In this document: positions 16,873-25,308 of the stretch, piece by piece | How positions within the stretch are numbered: position 1 is the first letter of the stretch | Layout: each line of letters opens with the position of its first letter | Assembly (NCBI GenBank): GCA_020351025.1 | Contig: CP070728.1 | Span: forward strand, 1,933,680 to 1,976,830 | From: Planctomycetota bacterium | GTDB taxonomy: Bacteria > Planctomycetota > Phycisphaerae > Sedimentisphaerales > Anaerobacaceae | Direction of reading: 5' to 3' | DNA length: 43,151 bases | The notes under the pieces: generated by a model | The model's database searches: none | What the model was told of the DNA's origin: nothing | The model's input: the letters and a program-made list of their open reading frames with translations, nothing else | Made by a program: the position numbers and the translations under genes

Positions 16873-18345
16873 ATGGATAGGAGCAAGATTATTGCTGAGG
16901 GTATAACCTTCGATGATGTGCTGCTGATACCAGCCAAGAGTGATTTTGTGCCGAGCCAGGCCGATACCCGCACGCAATTGACCAACAATATCACGATAAA
17001 TGTCCCGATTGTCTCAGCTGCTATGGATACGGTTACCGAAGGGGCACTGGCGATAGCCCTGGCGCAGGAAGGTGGGGTAGGGATAATTCACAAGAACCTG
17101 TCGGTCGATGGCCAAAGGATAGAGGTGGCGAAGGTCAAACGCTCAGAGAATGAGCGTGTTCTCGACCCGGTAACTTTATCACCAGCTGAGCCTGTTAAAA
17201 GAGCGTGGGATTTGATGAATGAGCAGAATGTCTCGGGCGTCCCTATCGTCGACGGCAAAAAACTGGTGGGAATCCTCACTCGCAGGGATTTGAAGTTTCT
17301 TAAAGATTATGATGTCAGGATAAGTTTGGTGATGACGAAGGATAATCTCATCACAGGCCCGGCTGATACGACTCTTGAACAGGCAAAGGAGATTCTGCAA
17401 AAACATAAGGTTGAGAAGTTGCTCTTGATTAATAATGAAGGTGACTTAGCGGGTTTAATTACGATGAGGGACATCGACCGGGTTCAGCAGTATCCGCTGG
17501 CAGCCAGGGACCAGCGAGGCAGACTGCGTGTCGGTGCGGCGGTAGGTGTGCACGATTATGAGCGGATTGATGCTTTAATTGCAGCCGATGTTGATGTTAT
17601 CGTTGTCGACACAGCTCACGGCCATTCGCAGAATGTTATCGACACCGTAAAAGCAGTTAAAACCAAGCATGATATTGATGTGATTGCCGGCAATATTGCA
17701 ACGGCCAAGGCCGCCAAAGACCTGATAGCTGCCGGTACAAATGCCGTTAAGGTAGGTATTGGCCCTGGCGCCATTTGTACCACCAGAGTAATTTCCGGCG
17801 TGGGCGTACCACAAATATCGGCGATAATGGATTGTGCCGACGTCGCTAAGAAGCATAATATTCCGGTCATTGCCGATGGTGGTATAAGACAGTCGGGTGA
17901 TATAACCAAGGCAATTGCTGCCGGTGCAACAAGTGTGATGATAGGCGCATTGTTTGCAGGCCTGAAGGAAAGTCCGGGGCAATTGGTTATATACAAAGGA
18001 AGGCAGTTCAAAGAGTACAGAGGTATGGGCTCATTGGGTGCGATGGTCAAAGGCTCTGCAGATAGATACGGGCAAAAGAGTTCTACCAGGAGGTACAAGC
18101 TTGTTCCAGAAGGCGTAGAAGGCAGGGTGCCCTACCGCGGGACACTGGGCGATTTTGTCTATCAGCTCGTCGGCGGACTGCGGGCTGGTATGGGCTACTG
18201 TGGTGCACGGAATATCGAAGAGCTGAGAAAGAACGGTCGCTTTGTTCGTGTAGGCCATGCCTCGGTCAGCGAATCACATCCCCACGATATACAAATAACC
18301 AAAGAGGCACCAAACTACTCAGCAACTGTGCCTTTTGAGGATTAG
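16873..18345 (+). CDS. guaB: IMP dehydrogenase
   Basis: 490 residues, the usual length. It oxidises IMP to XMP with NAD, the committed step to GMP. The TIM barrel is interrupted by two CBS domains (about 95-205), which bind nucleotides in the family. Key motifs: [20 protein letters not shown], catalytic loop GPGAICTTR with Cys302, the IMP-binding [11 protein letters not shown], and the flap region with [14 protein letters not shown]. The ATG at 16873 follows GGAGAG at a good distance; an ATG ten codons upstream (16843) lacks a ribosome site. It is transcribed alone from a strong promoter. Confidence 0.97.
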   Translation: MDRSKIIAEGITFDDVLLIPAKSDFVPSQADTRTQLTNNITINVPIVSAAMDTVTEGALAIALAQEGGVGIIHKNLSVDGQRIEVAKVKRSENERVLDPVTLSPAEPVKRAWDLMNEQNVSGVPIVDGKKLVGILTRRDLKFLKDYDVRISLVMTKDNLITGPADTTLEQAKEILQKHKVEKLLLINNEGDLAGLITMRDIDRVQQYPLAARDQRGRLRVGAAVGVHDYERIDALIAADVDVIVVDTAHGHSQNVIDTVKAVKTKHDIDVIAGNIATAKAAKDLIAAGTNAVKVGIGPGAICTTRVISGVGVPQISAIMDCADVAKKHNIPVIADGGIRQSGDITKAIAAGATSVMIGALFAGLKESPGQLVIYKGRQFKEYRGMGSLGAMVKGSADRYGQKSSTRRYKLVPEGVEGRVPYRGTLGDFVYQLVGGLRAGMGYCGARNIEELRKNGRFVRVGHASVSESHPHDIQITKEAPNYSATVPFED

Positions 18346-18442
18346 TATTTTTTACAATTCACGATTTACGGATTATGAGCCCTGAGATGATAGCTATTCT
18401 CGCCTCCGGTTTGAGTGTGATATCTACCGGAATACGCTAAAA

Positions 18443-18466
18443 GGCATTTTTTTGACAAAAAATGCC
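18443..18466 (+). promoter_or_regulatory. Perfect 10-bp inverted repeat centred on TTGACA
   Basis: GGCATTTTTT (18443-18452) and AAAAAATGCC (18457-18466) flank a 4-nt loop. It lies about 100 bp after guaB and 60-130 bp before the PAP2 gene. It could be the guaB terminator (U-run within the stem) or an operator over the embedded -35-like TTGACA (18452-18457); no good -10 is present. Confidence 0.5.
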
Positions 18467-18523
18467 ACAATTCATTGCAGTTTCCTTCGGTAAAAGCCGT
18501 AAATATATTGTAGTGCGAATTGA

Positions 18524-19600
18524 TTGTGGGCTTATATTTGCCGTTGTTCTTTCGTTTTGGGTTGTGAAGTTAGAAACAATTATGGACTTTTCCAATTGAG
18601 AGTAGATTGCCTGGACCGATTCTGGTTGTGCGTTATTTGCACAAGTTTAATTTTAGCTGCCGGCTGTGCAGGTCAGGCGAATAGTTTATCCCAAACAGCT
18701 AATCTTCCTGATTGTGCCAGGACCGACCTTGTTGTTCTTTCGGAGAAGATTGTCGAGGATTCAAAAGACGGTCTGGAAAAACTATCAAAAACGCCAGATG
18801 TGGTTCTTAAATCGACCAAAGATAATATTGTCAATCTTACGGACAAGATTATCGAAAATTCAAAAGACAGTTTGGAGCATCTGTCAGAAACATCGGATTT
18901 TGTTCTTGAGACGGCTAAGGCCAATGCAAGGGATTGGAAAACTACTGTTATCGGTGGTACAAAGGACACGTTTTCCAAGAAAGATAATATAATAGCTTTG
19001 CTATTGGCCGGCGGCGCAAGCGTCGCTTTACACAGTAGTGATGCCGATAAAAGAATTGCCGAGAGCATCGAAGATAAGCAGGTCTTCCACGATTTTACCG
19101 ATGAAAGCCTTAATGTAATTGGTCATCCCTGGGCACACATTGGTGCGTCAGCTCTTTGGTATATGTTTAGTTCGGATAGAGAGGATGAGTTGAACAAACA
19201 GCGCGCAAAGACGATGGTATCGGCTCTGTCGGTGACAGGTGCGGTGACGATGGGCTTGAAGGCGATTAGGCACAATGAGGCTCCGAATGGGAAAAACTGG
19301 GCCTGGCCCAGTGGCCATACTGCCAGTTGTTTTACTGCTGCTTCTGTGTTGGATGAGTTTTATGGCCCGAAGGTCGGCATTCCTGCTTATGCGCTGGCAT
19401 CTGTTGTGGCCTATCGGATGATGGACAGCGGCGACCATTGGACAAGCGATGTCGTCTTTGGTGCGACGCTCGGCTGGGTTGTCGGCCATACCTTTGCCGG
19501 TAAACATAAGGGGCTTGAAATGGCCGGCTTTAAGGTCGTACCTGCTGTTGCAAATAGCCATGGCCCTGTAATGGGTATCTGTTTGGCAAAACGATTCTAA
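18524..19600 (+). CDS. PAP2-family phosphatase lipoprotein with duplicated helical N-terminal region
   Basis: 358 residues from GTG 18524. A TTG at 18596 is an attractive alternative, because it gives a 24-residue lipoprotein signal ending in LAAGC. After it comes a 34-residue helical unit repeated twice (residues 71-104 and 105-138), then a PAP2/acid-phosphatase core at about 200-345. Core motifs: a K-x6-R-P-like KAIRHNEAPNG (proline position altered), PSGHT, and RMMDSGDHWTSD with the catalytic His and Asp. Such enzymes remove phosphate from lipid phosphates such as phosphatidic acid or undecaprenyl pyrophosphate, outside the cytoplasm. The predicted anchor fits a periplasmic or outer-membrane position. 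The start is uncertain and no clear ribosome site exists for either choice. Confidence 0.85.
   Translation: MWAYICRCSFVLGCEVRNNYGLFQLRVDCLDRFWLCVICTSLILAAGCAGQANSLSQTANLPDCARTDLVVLSEKIVEDSKDGLEKLSKTPDVVLKSTKDNIVNLTDKIIENSKDSLEHLSETSDFVLETAKANARDWKTTVIGGTKDTFSKKDNIIALLLAGGASVALHSSDADKRIAESIEDKQVFHDFTDESLNVIGHPWAHIGASALWYMFSSDREDELNKQRAKTMVSALSVTGAVTMGLKAIRHNEAPNGKNWAWPSGHTASCFTAASVLDEFYGPKVGIPAYALASVVAYRMMDSGDHWTSDVVFGATLGWVVGHTFAGKHKGLEMAGFKVVPAVANSHGPVMGICLAKRF
18734..18937 (+). repeat. 102-bp imperfect tandem duplication in the PAP2 gene
   Basis: Two 102-bp units (18734-18835 and 18836-18937) encode similar 34-residue helices (EKIVEDSKDGLEKLS and DKIIENSKDSLEHLS). The DNA of the two copies is visibly similar, for example AAGATTNTCGANNATTCAAA in each. 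Confidence 0.75.
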
Positions 19601-19787
19601 GCTTTTTTTGACAGACGCCCTCATTCCAATATAAGCAGAACCCCATATTGTGAATACTTCCTCAATTTTTTTATTGTCAATAGACGTGCAAAATATATAA
19701 TTCGCTCGCTGAGAGTGTATTCAATCTTTTGACAAAATAGAGTGGGCTTATCAGATTAATAACTATTGCACTATGTAGGAGTCATAG

Positions 19788-20339
19788 ATGGATAGTCTTC
19801 TTCCGACTAAGGTGTTTTTGACAAAGGGTTTTGGCCAACATAAATACCAATTAAAATCTTTCGAAGAAGCTTTAAGACAGGCAGGTGTTGCTCAGCAAAA
19901 CCTTGTTCAGGTATCGTCAATTTTGCCGCCAAAGTGCAAGGTCATCAGCCGGGAAAGCGGGCTGAAAAACCTTGTTCCTGGTGAGGTATGTTACTGCGTA
20001 ATGGCTCGAGCTGATACAGATGAGCATGGCAGACTCGTTGCCTCCTCAGTAGGGATTGCTATACCCAAAGAAAGCACTAATTGGGGGTATCTAAGCGAGG
20101 TGCACGGTCATGGGATGAATCAGCAGGAGGCAGCTGATATGGCTGAGGACCTGGCAGCCGGAATGCTCGGGACCACGCTTGGTCTGGAAGTTGACCCAAA
20201 CCAGGCCTGGTCGGAGAAAGAGCAAGTATATCAAGCCAGCGGTCTAATAATTAGAACCTCTAACGTGACCCAGACCGCTCGCGGACAAAAGGGCTTGTGG
20301 ACAACTACAGTTGCGCTCGCCATGTTTTTATTTGATTGA
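19788..20339 (+). CDS. Pyruvoyl-dependent arginine decarboxylase
   Basis: 183 residues, typical for PvlArgDC, which converts arginine to agmatine and CO2. The proenzyme cuts itself between two serines to make the pyruvoyl cofactor; the site is visible as VSSILPP with Ser43-Ser44. Other family blocks: GEVCYCVMARADT, ASSVGIAIPK, GYLSEVHGHG and a C-terminal strand with LWTTTVALAMF. AGGAG lies seven bases before the ATG. A TTGACA at 19729-19734 may be the -35 of its promoter, but the -10 is poor. First gene of a six-gene run; agmatinase follows after 86 bp. Confidence 0.95.
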   Translation: MDSLLPTKVFLTKGFGQHKYQLKSFEEALRQAGVAQQNLVQVSSILPPKCKVISRESGLKNLVPGEVCYCVMARADTDEHGRLVASSVGIAIPKESTNWGYLSEVHGHGMNQQEAADMAEDLAAGMLGTTLGLEVDPNQAWSEKEQVYQASGLIIRTSNVTQTARGQKGLWTTTVALAMFLFD

Positions 20340-20425
20340 AGAAAGTGGCGGAGTTGATTTAGTTGCTTTTTGTTTTGTAAGGAACCCATACCCATATTGT
20401 GGAACACGCAAGGTAGGCGTTTATT

Positions 20426-21289
20426 ATGGCTCAGATATCCAACTTCGGTGATTTTCCGCAAGAGTATGCGAAGCTGGATAATTCAAAGATAGTTATCATT
20501 CCTGTCCCCTACGACCAAACAAGCACCTGGCTTAAAGGAGCCGACAAGGGTCCCCAGGCTATAATAGAAGCTTCTGCAAATATGGAGCTATATGATATAG
20601 AAACTGATTCACAGGTTTACAAACAAGGGATATTTACAGATAAAGCCATAAAGCAGGCGACTTCTCCCGAAGATATGATAGAGGCGGTCAGAAAAAGAGT
20701 CGCAAGCTTCATAAAAAAAGGTAAATTTACAGTAGTTATAGGAGGAGAACATTCAGTCGGTATCGGTTCTATCAAAGCTTGCGTTGAAAACAAAAGAGGT
20801 ATTACTGTTTTGCAGCTTGATGCGCACTGTGATTTGAGAGACGAGTATAACGGCTCAAAGCATAATCACGCCTGTACTATGGCCAGAGCGAGAGAACTTG
20901 CACCCATTGTACAGGTGGGTATAAGAAGTATGGATTTTTCTGAAAAGCAGTTTATAGATAGAAGTACTGTTTTTTTTGCACAGGACATATACAATAACAG
21001 AGATTGGATTGGTAAGGTCATTGCCAAATTATCTGATGAGGTTTATATCACGATCGACCTGGATGTGTTTGACCCCTCGGTGATGCCCTCTACGGGAACG
21101 CCTGAACCGGGGGGCTTGCTGTGGTATGATGTTCTGGCACTGCTGAAGGCTGTTTGTGTTAAAAAAAATGTGGTCGGTTTTGATGTCGTTGAGCTGTGCC
21201 CTGATGACAACAATAAAGCACCGGATTTTATGGCAGCAAAGCTAATTTATAAACTGCTAAGCTACAAGTTCGGAGGTTCAGATGAATAA
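20426..21289 (+). CDS. speB: Agmatinase (ureohydrolase family)
   Basis: 287 residues. It hydrolyses agmatine to putrescine and urea with two manganese ions. Metal ligands by family are all present: His109 in GGEHS, Asp132/His134/Asp136 in DAHCD, Asp211/Asp213 in DLDVFDPS; the loop after it (MPSTGTPEPGG) is typical of agmatinase rather than arginase. The stop overlaps the next gene by 8 bp, so translation is coupled. The gene lies directly after the arginine decarboxylase whose product is its substrate. Confidence 0.95.
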   Translation: MAQISNFGDFPQEYAKLDNSKIVIIPVPYDQTSTWLKGADKGPQAIIEASANMELYDIETDSQVYKQGIFTDKAIKQATSPEDMIEAVRKRVASFIKKGKFTVVIGGEHSVGIGSIKACVENKRGITVLQLDAHCDLRDEYNGSKHNHACTMARARELAPIVQVGIRSMDFSEKQFIDRSTVFFAQDIYNNRDWIGKVIAKLSDEVYITIDLDVFDPSVMPSTGTPEPGGLLWYDVLALLKAVCVKKNVVGFDVVELCPDDNNKAPDFMAAKLIYKLLSYKFGGSDE

Positions 21290-22295
21290 GAAAGATTTCC
21301 TGAAGGAACCTGTAGAACATATTGATATAAAATCGTTCGATGCAACCAAAATAATCGAAGTGATGAAAGATATGTCTTTCACAGCAAGAGAAACCGCAGT
21401 TGCTGCGGAGATTTTGAGCAGAATGATAAACGACAAGGACTGCACAATTATTCTCTGTATAGCGGGCAGCACAGGTGCAGCTGGATGTATGCAGATTTAT
21501 GCGGATATGGTCAATTGCAATATGGCCGATGTTGTCGTCGCCACAGGAGCTGCAATTGTCGATATGGATTTCTTCGAGGCTTTAGGCTTTCGCCATTACA
21601 AGGGCAGTCCATCTGTTGATGATAAAAAGCTAAGGGAATTGTATATCGATAGAATTTACGATACCTTTATCGATGAAGAGCAGCTGAAAATTTGCGACAA
21701 TACCGTAAAAGAAATCGCCGATTCGCTTGAAAAAAGGCCTTACTCCTCGAGGGAGTTTATCCAGGAAATGGGCAGGTATCTCGTTGATAATGCAAAGAAA
21801 AAAGATTCACTCGTGCAGGCTGCTTATCAAAATGATGTGCCGATATTCTGTCCTGCCTTTTCCGATTCAAGTGCGGGCTTTGGCCTGGTAAAACACCAGT
21901 ATGAAAACGAAGGCCGGTGTCTTTCTATTGATTCTGTCAAGGATTTCAAGGAGTTGACGCAGATTAAGATGAAGTCGCTGGTTTCGGGATTGTTTATAAT
22001 TGGGGGTGGCGTCCCGAAGAACTTTGCACAGGACACAGTCGTCTGTGCCGAAGTCCTCGGAAAGCCGGTTGATATGCACAAATATGCCGTCCAGATTACT
22101 GTTGCTGATGTCAGAGATGGCAGCTGCTCCGGCTCAACCTTCAAAGAAGCTTCCTCCTGGGGTAAGGTCGACACTGTTTGTGAACAAATGGTTTATGCCG
22201 AGGCCAGCAGTGTCCTGCCTTTGATTGCAAGCTTCGTGTACCATAAACGAGACTGGCAAAACAGACAGCCAAAACAGTGGAATAGGATTTTTTAA
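21282..22295 (+). CDS. Deoxyhypusine-synthase-like enzyme (probable homospermidine synthase)
   Basis: 337 residues of the DHS family (PF01916). The NAD-binding and catalytic blocks are recognisable: AGSTGAAGCMQIYADMV, VVATGAAIVD, IIGGGVPKNF, and the lysine that forms the imine intermediate, Lys295 in ASSWGKVD. Eukaryotic and archaeal DHS modify eIF5A, which bacteria do not have; bacterial members are thought to transfer an aminobutyl or aminopropyl group to a diamine, giving homospermidine or related polyamines. Placement 8 bp overlapping agmatinase, whose product is putrescine, fits that. Which polyamine is made cannot be read from the sequence. Confidence 0.9.
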   Translation: MNKKDFLKEPVEHIDIKSFDATKIIEVMKDMSFTARETAVAAEILSRMINDKDCTIILCIAGSTGAAGCMQIYADMVNCNMADVVVATGAAIVDMDFFEALGFRHYKGSPSVDDKKLRELYIDRIYDTFIDEEQLKICDNTVKEIADSLEKRPYSSREFIQEMGRYLVDNAKKKDSLVQAAYQNDVPIFCPAFSDSSAGFGLVKHQYENEGRCLSIDSVKDFKELTQIKMKSLVSGLFIIGGGVPKNFAQDTVVCAEVLGKPVDMHKYAVQITVADVRDGSCSGSTFKEASSWGKVDTVCEQMVYAEASSVLPLIASFVYHKRDWQNRQPKQWNRIF

Positions 22296-22299
22296 ATAA

Positions 22300-22935
22300 T
22301 TGTTAGCCAGAAAAGGATTCATTAACACGGTGTGCCCCATAACAAATTTTAAAGATTGCGCAGTAATTGTAGCCCATCCGGATGATGAGACACTGTGGGT
22401 TGGTGGGACGATATTAATGCATCCCGATGTCAGGTGGACGGTGATAACCATTTGCAGAAAGAGCGACACCGACAGAGCGCCTAAATTTTTTCAAGCAATG
22501 GAAAATCTCGGTGCAACTGGTGTGATGGGCGATCTGGACGATGGGCCCGAACAATTTCCACTCGTTGGGCGTGAAGTACAAGATAAGATACTTGAGCTGC
22601 TTGCACCGGATAGATTTGACCTTATTATTACCCACGGACTCTGGGGAGAGTATACGCGACATCTTAGGCATGAGGAAACAGCCAAGGCGGTTATGACATT
22701 ATGGGAAAGTGAAAAATTGTTCGCAAAACAGGTATGGAGATTTGCTTATGAAGATGGGGGGGGAAAGTATCTTCCAAGGCCGGTTAAGGACGCTGATATA
22801 TACGTAAGGCTGCCAGATGATATCTGGCGGAAAAAAATTAAGATTATTACTGAAATTTATGGTTTTGGGAATGATAGTTTTGAGGCCGAGGCAGCGGTTC
22901 GAGATGAGGCGTTTTGGCGATTTAAGCGGAATTGA
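22300..22935 (+). CDS. PIG-L family deacetylase
   Basis: 211 residues from a TTG at 22300; a GTG at 22330 is an alternative start (neither has a strong ribosome site, and the gene begins 4 bp after the DHS-like stop, so coupling is likely). The PIG-L/LmbE motif is A-H-P-D-D-E at residues 25-30, and the second zinc site is represented by the RHLRHEETAKAV helix start. Family members remove acetyl groups from N-acetylglucosamine-type sugars on lipids, thiols (mycothiol, bacillithiol) or secondary metabolites. No signal peptide, so it acts in the cytoplasm. A glycosyltransferase follows after 32 bp. Confidence 0.88.
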   Translation: MLARKGFINTVCPITNFKDCAVIVAHPDDETLWVGGTILMHPDVRWTVITICRKSDTDRAPKFFQAMENLGATGVMGDLDDGPEQFPLVGREVQDKILELLAPDRFDLIITHGLWGEYTRHLRHEETAKAVMTLWESEKLFAKQVWRFAYEDGGGKYLPRPVKDADIYVRLPDDIWRKKIKIITEIYGFGNDSFEAEAAVRDEAFWRFKRN

Positions 22936-22967
22936 AAAATAGGGAGAGATATTAGGAAATTAAAACA

Positions 22968-24110
22968 ATGAAAGTGCTGGTTATATATGATTACCCGGCC
23001 TCACCCGCGGGATTGGCGACACAGGGGAATTTGCTTCACAGGGGGCTGGAAGAACTCGGTGTCGAGGTCTACTCGGCCCATTTCGAGTCAGCTCAGGAAA
23101 AAGAGTGGTACTACAGATGGTTTGAGCCAGATGTTGTGGTTGGTGTGGGCTATTGGGGACATACGCCGTATTTGGTGCTTCACCCCCAGAGATACGGTGT
23201 ACAACCTGTACCATGGTTGGTCGCTGACGGCTATATGGGTGATTACTATGAAATTCTCGATGCTTTACCTCTCATCCTGGTAACTTCCAAATGGGTCAAG
23301 AAGGTCTATATACGAGACGGCCTCGATGGCAAAAATATTAGAGTACTCCCTGTCGGCTGCGATACAAATGCTTTTATACCACGCAACAAAACTGACCCCA
23401 AGGTCGCTGCTGTCAGAGAAGCACTTGGCGTGGCTCCGGACCAGATAATGATTCTTACTATTGGTGGAGATGCGACTTCAAAAGGCGCCCAGGAGGTTAT
23501 GCAGGCTTTGGCTATTATCGACACAAAGGCTCCGGACTGGAAATATGTCTGTAAAGTATGGCCACAACCTCGAACAGAACATCAAAACCTCGTAGACCTG
23601 CAGCTGGCGACACAATTAGGTATTGACAAGAATGTAGTTTATTCAACCAATGTGGTTTCTCGAAATTTTATGCCTTACCTGTTAAATGCCTGCGACATTT
23701 ATGCAGCACCATCGCGCTTGGAAGGATTTGGAATGATTCAGGTAGAAGCCAATGCGTGTGGCAAACCCGTTATAGGGATTAAAGCGATGGGTATGCTCGA
23801 TACAATGATTCATGGCCAAAATGCATTTCTGGCAGGTGTGGCGCAGGAGGTGAGGTTGAGAGAGACGACACTTGACCAGGAATCAGGACACGAACCCGGT
23901 CATAGAGTAGTCTTTAAAAGACCAAGGACTGTTGATTACCGTGCAAGCGTCCACGATATTGCCAATTACTTAATGGACTTGATGACCGATTCAGAATTAA
24001 GAAAAAAAATGGGCGAAGCTGGCAGAAAAAGGGCAGTTGAGCACTACGATTACAGAGTTGTAGCTAAGAGATTTGTCGGTCTCATATCAGAAAGATTGGG
24101 CATTTTATAG
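22968..24110 (+). CDS. GT4-family glycosyltransferase
   Basis: 380 residues with two Rossmann lobes (GT-B). The N-terminal lobe starts MKVLVIYDYPASPAGLATQG with the acceptor-side glycine loop; the C-terminal lobe has the nucleotide-sugar motif PSRLEGFGMIQVEANACG, the E-x7-E pattern of retaining GT4 enzymes. Residues 290-320 hold a charged insertion (LRETTLDQESGHEPGH). No membrane segment, so it is cytoplasmic or peripheral. Donor and acceptor are unknown; neighbours (deacetylase before, glycosidase after, polyamine enzymes upstream) suggest a small conjugate rather than a polysaccharide locus, which would usually carry flippases and polymerases. Confidence 0.9.
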   Translation: MKVLVIYDYPASPAGLATQGNLLHRGLEELGVEVYSAHFESAQEKEWYYRWFEPDVVVGVGYWGHTPYLVLHPQRYGVQPVPWLVADGYMGDYYEILDALPLILVTSKWVKKVYIRDGLDGKNIRVLPVGCDTNAFIPRNKTDPKVAAVREALGVAPDQIMILTIGGDATSKGAQEVMQALAIIDTKAPDWKYVCKVWPQPRTEHQNLVDLQLATQLGIDKNVVYSTNVVSRNFMPYLLNACDIYAAPSRLEGFGMIQVEANACGKPVIGIKAMGMLDTMIHGQNAFLAGVAQEVRLRETTLDQESGHEPGHRVVFKRPRTVDYRASVHDIANYLMDLMTDSELRKKMGEAGRKRAVEHYDYRVVAKRFVGLISERLGIL

Positions 24111-24111
24111 A

Positions 24112-25308
24112 ATGAGGCGACATCACAGGAAGTTAATAGAGCGTGCCAAAGAGGCAGCAATTAAAGTCTTGCTGCACAATGCTTATGGTGCCTACCGTGG
24201 GCTGCCGCGGGCAGCAGGATGGGGCTATCCTGAGCCTTATACCAGAGACATTATGATTTCATCATTAGGTATATTGACAACGGGCAATAAAAAACTGCTT
24301 AGATCACTTCGAAGGGCATTGGAAACAGCCGCCGGTAACCAAAGCAGGCACGGTCATATACCTTCGCTCGTTCACGACCCGGATGACCGTGGTGCCAGTG
24401 ATTGTACCCCGCTGTTTTTGATGGCAGTAGGTATTTTCCGGAAAGTAACGGGTGAGACAGACTTTCTCCAAGAGGCGGTGGAAAAGTCAATGAAATGGAT
24501 GGAATACCAGAGTCCCACAAACCGTGTAATTGTAACACAGTTGCCTACGAGTGACTGGCGGGATGAGCAGTGGGTTCTTGGTTATGGATTGTTTGTGAAT
24601 ACGATAGTTTATACATTTCTTCGGCTTTTTGGTCGTTATGAGCGAGCTGCAAAGCTTAAGGAGGCAATGGGCAGGTTCACAGTAAAAGGCGACAGACAAA
24701 ATCGCCATGTACATGAAGGTCTGGTCTTAAGACACAAGCCTTATTATGCGCTGTGGTCTTACAAGGTCTACCGCAGTGAACGTTTCGATTTGCTTGGAAA
24801 CAGCTTGGCAATTCTCTCTGGCATTGCATCACCAACCAGATCGAATTCACTTATCACCTGGATTGAGGCGGAGAGTAAAGCCTTAAGAAAAAATGAAGAC
24901 CTTGCGGTTAATTTGCCACCGTGCCTTTTCCCATATATCAGGCCTGGCGACCCAGATTGGATGGAACGATATAACCGATATAATCAGCCGGGCGAATATC
25001 ATAATGGCGGCCTCTGGCCATTTGTTTATGGCTTCTACATTGCCGCACTTGTTGCCGCAGGAAGAAGCCAACTTGCCACAAACAAGCTTATTGAACTTAC
25101 GAAGCTTGTGAAGCCTGCCAGAGTGGCAGATGTGGAGTTCGGTTTTAATGAGTGGTGTCGGGCACAGGACGCTACACCACAGGGCCAGGATTGGCAAAGC
25201 TGGTCGGCTGCAATGTATTTATATGCTGCTGAATGTGTGGAGCGCAAAACGACACCGTTTTTCAATGAGGTGCGACAGGATAAAGAATTAGTTGATGTCT
25301 CTGAGTAA
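24112..25308 (+). CDS. Six-hairpin glycoside hydrolase (GH100/debranching-like)
   Basis: 398 residues from ATG 24112, one base after the glycosyltransferase stop; an upstream TTG at 24073 would overlap that gene and is less likely. The protein has the all-helical (alpha/alpha)6 look of neutral invertases (GH100) and glycogen-debranching glucosidases: YTRDIMISSLGIL, a proposed acid in SDWRDE, GYGLFVNTIVY, and EYHNGGLWPFVYGFYIAAL, close to the GH100 YHNGGSWP block. There is no signal peptide, so it acts in the cytoplasm. Substrate unknown: sucrose-, trehalose- or alpha-glucan-type bonds are all possible. Last gene of the run; its stop touches the stop of the next, opposite gene. Confidence 0.8.
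   Translation: MRRHHRKLIERAKEAAIKVLLHNAYGAYRGLPRAAGWGYPEPYTRDIMISSLGILTTGNKKLLRSLRRALETAAGNQSRHGHIPSLVHDPDDRGASDCTPLFLMAVGIFRKVTGETDFLQEAVEKSMKWMEYQSPTNRVIVTQLPTSDWRDEQWVLGYGLFVNTIVYTFLRLFGRYERAAKLKEAMGRFTVKGDRQNRHVHEGLVLRHKPYYALWSYKVYRSERFDLLGNSLAILSGIASPTRSNSLITWIEAESKALRKNEDLAVNLPPCLFPYIRPGDPDWMERYNRYNQPGEYHNGGLWPFVYGFYIAALVAAGRSQLATNKLIELTKLVKPARVADVEFGFNEWCRAQDATPQGQDWQSWSAAMYLYAAECVERKTTPFFNEVRQDKELVDVSE

Noticed and set aside
18673-19068. 131-codon minus-strand frame opposite the PAP2 gene
   Set aside because: Its serine/leucine pattern mirrors the repeated helices on the plus strand; no independent evidence.
24073-24111. Longer N-terminus of the six-hairpin glycosidase from TTG 24073
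   Set aside because: It would overlap the glycosyltransferase by 38 bp; the ATG at 24112 directly after its stop fits translational coupling better.
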